NCBI RefSeq assembly: GCF_030717955.1
Contig: NZ_JAUZVY010000002.1
Span: 124,001-188,000, forward strand
From: Alkalimonas delamerensis
GTDB taxonomy: Bacteria > Pseudomonadota > Gammaproteobacteria > Enterobacterales > Alteromonadaceae
Direction of reading: 5' to 3'
Length of the DNA: 64,000 nucleotides
Both the position numbers and the translations under genes were made by a program. The notes under the pieces are model-generated. The model ran no database searches and had not been told where the DNA came from. It saw only the letters and a list, made by a program, of their open reading frames with translations. Shown here in pieces: positions 58,220 through 64,000 of the stretch. Positions within the stretch are counted from its first letter, which is position 1; every line of letters starts with the position of its first letter.

Positions 58220-60736
58220 TCATGCCTTGGCGAGCTGGCTGTTTAACTCGGCAATGGGCAAAGCCGGTGCATACAAATAGCCTTGCGCCATGCTGCAGCC
58301 CGCTTTTAGTAAGAATGCTTGTTGCTGTGGGTGCTCGACACCCTCAGCAATCACATCCAGGCCCAGTGCCTTGGCCATGGCGATAATGGCCTGAGCAATT
58401 TGGGCATCTTCACTGTTATCTGGTAGTTCATCAACGAAGCTGCGATCGATTTTTAAACAATCGATCGGCAAGCGTCTTAGGTAGGAAAGCGACGAATAAC
58501 CGGTGCCAAAGTCATCAATCGACAGCCGAAAGCCTTGCTGACGCAGGTTTGTGAGCAGCATGAGGGTGTTGTCGGCGTGCTCTGGAATTAAGCAGCTTTC
58601 AGTCAGCTCCAGTTCTATGCATTTGGGAGCAATCTGGTATTGCTGCAGCTGGTGTTGCAGTCGCTGGCTGAAGGTTGGCTCCAGCAATTGCATGGCGGAA
58701 ATGTTCACGGCAACCGGTAGCGCCAGCTTGTAATCGCGGATATCGCGACAGACTTGCGCCAGTACCTGATCGCTGAGCAATGAAATCAGCCCCAGCTTTT
58801 CTGCCAGTGGAATAAAGCTGGCCGGCGAAATAAAGCCATGCTCACGGTGTTGCCAACGTACCAGTGCTTCCAGCCCGGTTAGCTGTTGTGTTTTCAGGCA
58901 GACTTTGGGTTGGTAAAACACCTGCAGATGTTGTTGTTGCAGCGCCTGGCGCAGCGCTTGCTCCAGCTTGAGTTCATTCTGGGTTTGCTGACCAACGCTT
59001 TCCTGATAAAAACAGTATTGATTGCGACCGGCATTTTTCGCCTGATACATGGCGACATCGGCATGCTTGATCAACTGATCGGCGCTTTGTGCATCTCTGG
59101 GGTAGACACTGATGCCAATGCTGGTGGTAAGGAAAAAATCCTGCTCCAGCAAGCGAAACGGCAAATCGAACTGACTAACCAGACGTTTGGCCAGGTTCTC
59201 CAGCGAGGTGGTATCGGTGATTTCCGGCAGTAAAATGGTAAATTCATCACCGCCAAGCCGGGCCACCGACTCGCCTTCGCGCACCGTGGCTTGCAGACGT
59301 TTGGCAACCTCTTTCAAGGCGTCATCGCCAGCCTGATGCCCTAAGGTATCATTGATGCGTTTGAATAGATCCAAATCCAGAAACAATACCGCCATCTGGT
59401 GCTGGTGGCGATGAGCATTGGCCAGTGCCAATTTCAGCCGATCCAGAAACATCCGGCGGTTGGCCAGGCCGGTCAATTCATCCAGGTAGGCCAGTTGATG
59501 AATTTTAGTTTCCTGATATTTGCGCTCACTGATGTCGCTGAAAATGGCTGCAAACTGGCAGATGTCCCCATCTTCGCCGCGAATGGCGGTGATGGATAGC
59601 CACTCCGGGTAAATCTCACCATTTTTGCGCTTGTTCCAGATCTCGCCTTGCCAGTGGCCTTGCTGCAGCAGGGTTGCCCAGAGCGTGCGATAAAAGTCTT
59701 TGTTGTGCAGGCCAGAGCTGAGTAAAGCCGGGGTCTGGCCGATGGCTTCTTCGGCGCTGTAACCGGTCAGCTGGCTAAAGCTGGGGTTGACCGATTCGAT
59801 GATGCCATTGACATTGGTGATCATGATGCCATCCAGCGAGGCATCAATGACCTTTTGTGCCAGCCGCAAATAGTCGGCTGAAGTTCGCAGCGCCTGATCC
59901 CGGGCCTGCAGTGCTTGCTTCAGCTGCTCCACGTAGGCGTACTCGACGTGGATTAAAATATCGCTGAATGACAGCAAGCCGCAGATCGCTTCATGCTCGT
60001 TGCAAACGGCCAGGTGGCGAAAGTTTTTCTCTTTCAGTAAATCAACCGCCTGCAACAGGCTGCAGCTGTGCGAAACGGTTAAAACCGGGCGCTTTGCCAG
60101 TTGCCAGAGCTCAGCATGGCAATTGCCATCGGCAATCAACCGAATCAGATCCCGCTCAGTGATAATGCCGTGCACCCCGTCGGTAAAGGTGACTATCGCC
60201 GCTTCGGCATTGTGCTGCTGCATCGCTTTGACCGCATGATTCAGGGGTGTCTTGCTGCACAGAATCAAAGGCGGCCTGGAAATGCTGCTGCCAACATCAC
60301 GCAAGCGTAAATAGTGTTCGATGCGTTGCTGTCGGATGATATCGGTTTGGGTCAGCATCCCCAGTGGACGCTGCTCGTTATCGAGCACCAGCAAACGACG
60401 AATGCGCTTTTGCAGCATCAGACTGGCTGCCTGATTCAGCGCAATATCGGCGCTGACATGGATCACCGGGCTGGTCATCACTTGATGGATTGGTTGTCTG
60501 AAGGCATCGGCTTGCAGGCAATTTAAACGCTTAGCATCGGCTTCTGTCCAGATCCCCAGTACTGCTGAGTCGTCACAAATAAGAATGCAGCTAACTTGAT
60601 GCTGGTGCATCAGCCGGGCCGCTTGCTGCACTGAGGTGTTGGGTGAGCAGCGAATCAATTGCTGGCTGATGATCTGGCAAACTTTAGGTTCCGGGTTGTG
60701 CGCGCTGCTGAGCAGTTCGGTCAGATGGCTTACCAC
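58220..60736 (-). CDS. CBS-PAS-GGDEF-EAL cyclic di-GMP protein
   Basis: 838 residues from a GTG start with AAGGTG 4 nt upstream. Four CBS motifs come first (about 20-265), then a PAS domain (about 290-400, DGIMITNVNGIIESVNPSFSQLTGYS), a GGDEF domain with intact ARLGGDEF and an EAL domain with EALVRW, NISAMQLL, ELTES, DDFGTGYSSLSYL, KIDRSFV and EGVE. Both catalytic sites look complete, so it could make and degrade cyclic di-GMP. The CBS repeats suggest control by an adenine nucleotide. It meets narX tail to tail with a 7-bp gap. Confidence 0.92.
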   Translation of the reverse strand: MVSHLTELLSSAHNPEPKVCQIISQQLIRCSPNTSVQQAARLMHQHQVSCILICDDSAVLGIWTEADAKRLNCLQADAFRQPIHQVMTSPVIHVSADIALNQAASLMLQKRIRRLLVLDNEQRPLGMLTQTDIIRQQRIEHYLRLRDVGSSISRPPLILCSKTPLNHAVKAMQQHNAEAAIVTFTDGVHGIITERDLIRLIADGNCHAELWQLAKRPVLTVSHSCSLLQAVDLLKEKNFRHLAVCNEHEAICGLLSFSDILIHVEYAYVEQLKQALQARDQALRTSADYLRLAQKVIDASLDGIMITNVNGIIESVNPSFSQLTGYSAEEAIGQTPALLSSGLHNKDFYRTLWATLLQQGHWQGEIWNKRKNGEIYPEWLSITAIRGEDGDICQFAAIFSDISERKYQETKIHQLAYLDELTGLANRRMFLDRLKLALANAHRHQHQMAVLFLDLDLFKRINDTLGHQAGDDALKEVAKRLQATVREGESVARLGGDEFTILLPEITDTTSLENLAKRLVSQFDLPFRLLEQDFFLTTSIGISVYPRDAQSADQLIKHADVAMYQAKNAGRNQYCFYQESVGQQTQNELKLEQALRQALQQQHLQVFYQPKVCLKTQQLTGLEALVRWQHREHGFISPASFIPLAEKLGLISLLSDQVLAQVCRDIRDYKLALPVAVNISAMQLLEPTFSQRLQHQLQQYQIAPKCIELELTESCLIPEHADNTLMLLTNLRQQGFRLSIDDFGTGYSSLSYLRRLPIDCLKIDRSFVDELPDNSEDAQIAQAIIAMAKALGLDVIAEGVEHPQQQAFLLKAGCSMAQGYLYAPALPIAELNSQLAKA

Positions 60737-60852
60737 ATATCACCTTGGCTGGTTAAAAAGCAGCCGGCAGTATAAGAGTGGGGGTGATGCTTGCCATTGA
60801 TCCAGCGCAAAGCAGCCTCCCAAAAACAGGGAAATTGCGACCAAAGTCGCAG

Positions 60853-60878
60853 AGGCAGCAGCGGTCAAGCTGCTGCCT
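60853..60878. terminator. Stem-loop downstream of narK
   Basis: A perfect 10-bp stem AGGCAGCAGC/GCTGCTGCCT with a 6-nt loop lies 9 bp after the narK stop, with no clear T-run on the - strand. Probably the end of the narK message. Confidence 0.45.
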
Positions 60879-60887
60879 GCTGATGGC

Positions 60888-62504
60888 TCAAGGATTGTAG
60901 AACTCGCCGGACTTGCGCAGGTAGTAGAACCAGTTCAGCACCAGGCAAAGCGCGTAGAAAATGGCAAAGCCAATCATGGCGTGCTCAGGGGTTGCAGCAC
61001 GGATTTGTTCACCAAACACCTGCGGAATGTAGAAGGCGCCATAGGCAGCCATGGCTGAGGTCCAGCCCAGCACCGGGCCTGCCTGCTCCTTCGGAAACAC
61101 CACCGCGATGGTTTTAAAGGTGGAGGCATTGCCAATGCCGCTGGCTGCAAACAGCAGTAAGAACAGCAGGAAAAACGGCATAAAGTACTGCTCTGGACTG
61201 GCCGATTGATAGGCTTGCTGCATAAAGTAGGCAGCACCAAGCGCGGCAATCACCATTACCACGGCACAGACCTGGGTCACCAGGGCACCGCCCAAGCGAT
61301 CAGAAATCCAGCCACCAACCGGGCGAATTAAGGCGCCAATAAAGGGGGCGATCCAGGCATAGGTCAGAGCACTCGGGCCATTCGGGTTGGGGGTGTCGTG
61401 TGTCATCACGCCATCCACCATAATGTGGCTGTAGCCAAAAATGACCTGAATCGACAGCGGCAGGGCAGCAGCAAAGCCAATAAAAGAGCCAAAGGTCATG
61501 ATGTACAGTATGGTCATCACCCAGGTGTGTTTGTTGTTGAAAATTTTGTACTGGCGCTCCAGACTGGTGCGAATGGCACCGGGTAAGAACTTCAGCGCCA
61601 GCACCGTTGCCAGTGGCACCAGCACCAGCACCAGCTCATTCGGAATGTTAAAGCCAGCGCCATTGGCCGAGGCTGGCAAAATCAACCACAAACCAAGAAT
61701 TGATGTGATAAAACCAATCCCATACATCGCCAGCTGAATGGAGAAAGAGCCTGCAGCGCTCGGTAATTGAGGTGTCACCTCCTCGGTATTGATGTTGTTC
61801 ATGCCAAACCAGATGGCAAAGGACAATGGCAGCAGTAGCAACAGCCACAGGAAACCAGCGTTTTGGATCCAGGTTTCACTGCCTGCGGGGATGCTGCCGA
61901 TTAAGGTGCCGCTGGATTGTTGCAGTGTCATTGAATCGCCACCGCCTACCAGGGTAAAAGCGCCGAAGGTCATAAAGAGCGGGATCAGGATCTGCATGGT
62001 GGTGACGCCGAAGTTGCCAAGACCGGCATTGATGCCCAGCGCCAGGCCTTGTTTTTTCTTCGGATAGAAAAAACTGATGTTGGACATCGAAGCGGCAAAG
62101 TTACCACCACCAATCCCCGACAGTAAGGCCATCAGTTGGAACACCCAAAACGGCGTATTTGGATCTTGCAGAGCGACTCCGGTGCCAAATGCCGGGATCA
62201 TCAGCAAACTGGTTGTTAAGAAAATGGTGTAGCGGCCACCGCAAAGCCGGACAAAGAAACTGGCCGGAATACGGAGGGTTGCGCCACTCAGGCCAGCAAT
62301 GGCGGCCAGGGTAAAGAGCTCTGGTGCCGAATAGGGAAACCCTAAATTGAGCATCTGCACACTGATAATGCTCCACATCATCCAGACCGCAAAGCCACAC
62401 AACAAGCTTGGGACCGAAATCCAAAGGTTGCGGGTGGCAATGCGGTTGCCTTCTTGCTGCCAGAAGCTATCGTTTTCCGGCTCCCATCGTTTTAGATCAG
62501 ACAT
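60888..62504 (-). CDS. narK: Nitrate/nitrite antiporter NarK
   Basis: 538 residues from the ATG at 62504 (AGGAG upstream). It begins SDLKRWEPENDSFWQQEGNRIATRNLWISVPSLLCGFAVWMMWS, very like E. coli NarK. Nitrate signatures GGGNFAASMSNISFFYPKKKQGLALGINAGLGNFGV and AAYGAFYIPQVFG are present, with about 12 spans. It is longer than E. coli NarK (463), mainly in loops. It brings in nitrate and exports nitrite. It shares its upstream region with narL. Confidence 0.92.
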   Translation of the reverse strand: MSDLKRWEPENDSFWQQEGNRIATRNLWISVPSLLCGFAVWMMWSIISVQMLNLGFPYSAPELFTLAAIAGLSGATLRIPASFFVRLCGGRYTIFLTTSLLMIPAFGTGVALQDPNTPFWVFQLMALLSGIGGGNFAASMSNISFFYPKKKQGLALGINAGLGNFGVTTMQILIPLFMTFGAFTLVGGGDSMTLQQSSGTLIGSIPAGSETWIQNAGFLWLLLLLPLSFAIWFGMNNINTEEVTPQLPSAAGSFSIQLAMYGIGFITSILGLWLILPASANGAGFNIPNELVLVLVPLATVLALKFLPGAIRTSLERQYKIFNNKHTWVMTILYIMTFGSFIGFAAALPLSIQVIFGYSHIMVDGVMTHDTPNPNGPSALTYAWIAPFIGALIRPVGGWISDRLGGALVTQVCAVVMVIAALGAAYFMQQAYQSASPEQYFMPFFLLFLLLFAASGIGNASTFKTIAVVFPKEQAGPVLGWTSAMAAYGAFYIPQVFGEQIRAATPEHAMIGFAIFYALCLVLNWFYYLRKSGEFYNP

Positions 62505-62807
62505 AGTCAGACTCCTGTTTGCTGATGCGCTAACTATGCGTGCAGCTGGCTCGCACGACAATGCAACTCAGGGGTTAGCTCCTTTGTGCCATCAACTATC
62601 CATGGGTACCTACAAAGAGGTAGCTGCTGCTGCGTCATATAAATTTAATGTCTAAAATCATTTATTTAGATATGGCTGTATTGGGCCTGTTGTTGCAGCT
62701 ATGACCTTGTTACTTTTACGTGAATGCACCAAACTATGACCTGAATCAAAGAATCACAGCCAGGGATCGCGGCTAATAGCCAAAACCAGCGAGCTAAGGA
62801 GTTCCTT
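62505..62807. promoter_or_regulatory. narK-narL divergent regulatory region
   Basis: 303 bp. It contains the 7-2-7 NarL site (62607-62622), an FNR-like sequence ATGAC-CTGA-ATCAA (62736-62749, degenerate on the left) towards narL, and an AT-rich stretch at 62638-62670 that could hold -10 elements. No gene is evident. Confidence 0.5.
62607..62622. promoter_or_regulatory. NarL-type 7-2-7 site between narK and narL
   Basis: TACCTAC-AA-AGAGGTA is an inverted pair of NarL heptamers with a 2-bp spacer, about 105 bp upstream of the narK start codon. Confidence 0.78.
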
Positions 62808-63461
62808 ATGAGTGTTGAAGCAGCCAGCGTGATGCTGATTGACGACCATCCTTTATTGCGCAAAGGCTTAAAGCAATTGTTGTCCTTTGAGGACGATTTA
62901 GCCGTGGTGGCTGAAGCCAGCAGTGGTAAAGAAGCCATCCCGATAGCGGTAGAGCTGGACCCGGACTTAATCATCCTGGATCTGAACATGCAGGGCATGG
63001 ATGGCCTGGCTACTTTGCAGGCACTTCGTAAAGAAGGGGTGACCTCGCGTATTGTGATGCTGACGGTATCGGATGCCGATGAAGATGTGGTGCAGGCCAT
63101 TACGCTGGGGGCTGATGGTTACCTGTTAAAAGACATGGAGCCGGAGCAATTGTTAGAGCAAATTCGCCGGGCTGTGACCGGTAAAATGGTATTGAGTGAA
63201 TCGGTTGCCGCGGTGCTGGCGACGGCACTGCGAAAACCCGGCCCTAAACCCAATGCCGAGCTCAACAGCCTGACCAACCGCGAGTACGAAATTCTCAGCT
63301 TGATTGCCAAAGGCATGAGCAACAAAGTGATTGCCCGTGAACTGGACATCTCCGATGGCACCGTCAAGGTGCATGTTAAGCATCTGCTGAAAAAGCTGGG
63401 GCTGCGCTCACGGGTGGAAGCTGCGGTCTGGATGGTCAATCAGCAAGGAGCCAAAGCATGA
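62808..63461 (+). CDS. narL: Nitrate/nitrite response regulator NarL
   Basis: 217 residues. The receiver has the acidic pair in VMLIDDHP, phosphoacceptor D58 in LIILDLNMQGMDG and Lys in YLLKDME. The LuxR-type helix-turn-helix spans about 150-215 (LTNREYEILSLIAKGMSNKVIARELDISDGTVKVHVKHLLKKLGL). AAGGAG lies upstream. Partner of NarX. Its stop overlaps the moeA start (ATGA), so nitrate regulation and Moco synthesis share a transcript. Confidence 0.94.
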   Translation: MSVEAASVMLIDDHPLLRKGLKQLLSFEDDLAVVAEASSGKEAIPIAVELDPDLIILDLNMQGMDGLATLQALRKEGVTSRIVMLTVSDADEDVVQAITLGADGYLLKDMEPEQLLEQIRRAVTGKMVLSESVAAVLATALRKPGPKPNAELNSLTNREYEILSLIAKGMSNKVIARELDISDGTVKVHVKHLLKKLGLRSRVEAAVWMVNQQGAKA

Positions 63462-64000
63462 GCATGATGCCGGTGCAGGATGCCATTGATGCCATGCTCA
63501 GCCAGGTGATGCCGCTGCATGCCACCGAGGCTGTCGGCTTAACCCAGGCATTGGATAGGGTACTGGCGCAGGATGTTCGGGCTGAGATCACGGTGCCAGC
63601 CTTTGATAACTCGGCGATGGATGGTTATGCCTTGCGCTCAGCAGAGGCCACAGCGGACCGTCTGCTGCCGTTGGCGGGCACCGCTTTGGCTGGTCACGCC
63701 TTTGAGGGGGTTACTCCTGCCGGGCATTGTGTGCGCATTACCACTGGCGCTGTTCTTCCCGAGGGACTGGACACTGTGGTGATGCAAGAGCAGGTGCAGC
63801 AAACCGAAGCCGGCATTCGGTTGTTGCATGCTCCTAAAACGGGTGAGCATGTGCGGCGGGCCGGTGAAGACATTGCCCCAGGCCAGCTGTTGTTGGCAAA
63901 AGGGCATCGCCTCAGCGCGGTGGACATTGGGTTGTTGGCCTCGATTGGCCTGGCGGAAATTGCGGTGCTGCGCCGGCTGAAAGTGGCGGTTTTTTCCACA
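63458..64000 (+). CDS. moeA: Molybdopterin molybdenumtransferase MoeA (truncated by window end)
   Basis: The first 181 codons are present, in frame to the last base. The residues VPAFDNSAMDGYALR, VRITTGAVLPEGLDTVVMQEQ and GEHVRRAGEDIAPGQLLL are diagnostic of MoeA, which inserts molybdate into adenylated molybdopterin made by MogA. AAGGAG lies within the end of narL with 7-nt spacing to the ATG at 63458; the ATG two codons later is possible. Confidence 0.95.
   Translation, partial: MSMMPVQDAIDAMLSQVMPLHATEAVGLTQALDRVLAQDVRAEITVPAFDNSAMDGYALRSAEATADRLLPLAGTALAGHAFEGVTPAGHCVRITTGAVLPEGLDTVVMQEQVQQTEAGIRLLHAPKTGEHVRRAGEDIAPGQLLLAKGHRLSAVDIGLLASIGLAEIAVLRRLKVAVFST

Overview
The window is one contiguous chromosomal segment of a gammaproteobacterium. 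The order icd-cspD-clpS-clpA-infA-bpt-aat-trxB, the tamAB pair, the lysine-riboswitch lysC, the PEP-CTERM protein and a complete respiratory nitrate reductase locus fit a facultatively anaerobic aquatic member of the Alteromonadales/Chromatiaceae group. Rheinheimera or Alishewanella is my inference from gene content and repeat style, not a computed assignment. No plasmid, phage or IS gene was seen, and no tRNA or rRNA.

Region 1 (1-22 kb) is mostly housekeeping: the end of a monomeric isocitrate dehydrogenase, the protein-quality-control block cspD/clpS/clpA/infA/bpt/aat/trxB (ClpAP N-end-rule pathway with both of its tagging transferases), a large two-component-propeller sensor kinase, a secreted S8 protease, Nif3-like and CmoM genes, tamB-tamA, a PEP-CTERM surface protein, and lysC under a lysine riboswitch.

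Region 2 (22-64 kb) is dominated by genes for life with nitrate, nitric oxide and no oxygen. It holds ytfE with a sigma54/NorR promoter, norR, a DUF454 gene, moeB, a DGC-family protein, nnrS, two nitrate/nitrite MFS transporters, and a phosphatase-kinase fusion. It continues with mogA, ubiV-ubiU and ubiT (O2-independent ubiquinone synthesis), nrdG-nrdD (anaerobic ribonucleotide reductase), an outer-membrane porin, narGHJI with a parvulin gene, narX, a CBS-PAS-GGDEF-EAL protein, narK, narL and moeA (cut by the window end). Six near-perfect FNR boxes (TTGAT-N4-ATCAA), each about 21-22 nt from a recognisable -10 element, tie much of this region into one anaerobic regulon. Two 7-2-7 NarL-type sites mark the narG/narX and narK/narL intergenic regions.

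Inside region 2 is a three-gene unit whose job is not established: a short CstA-family transporter, a 90-residue protein ending in Cys-Cys-stop, and an ArsA/Get3-type ATPase with no cysteine at all. The last codons of the small protein overlap the ATPase start. This is the best candidate for a poorly described system. The window also carries two families of structured dispersed repeats. One is a ~160 bp five-hairpin element filling two convergent intergenic gaps, and the other is a three-copy hairpin-plus-core element. A heptanucleotide tandem repeat lies in the mogA leader.
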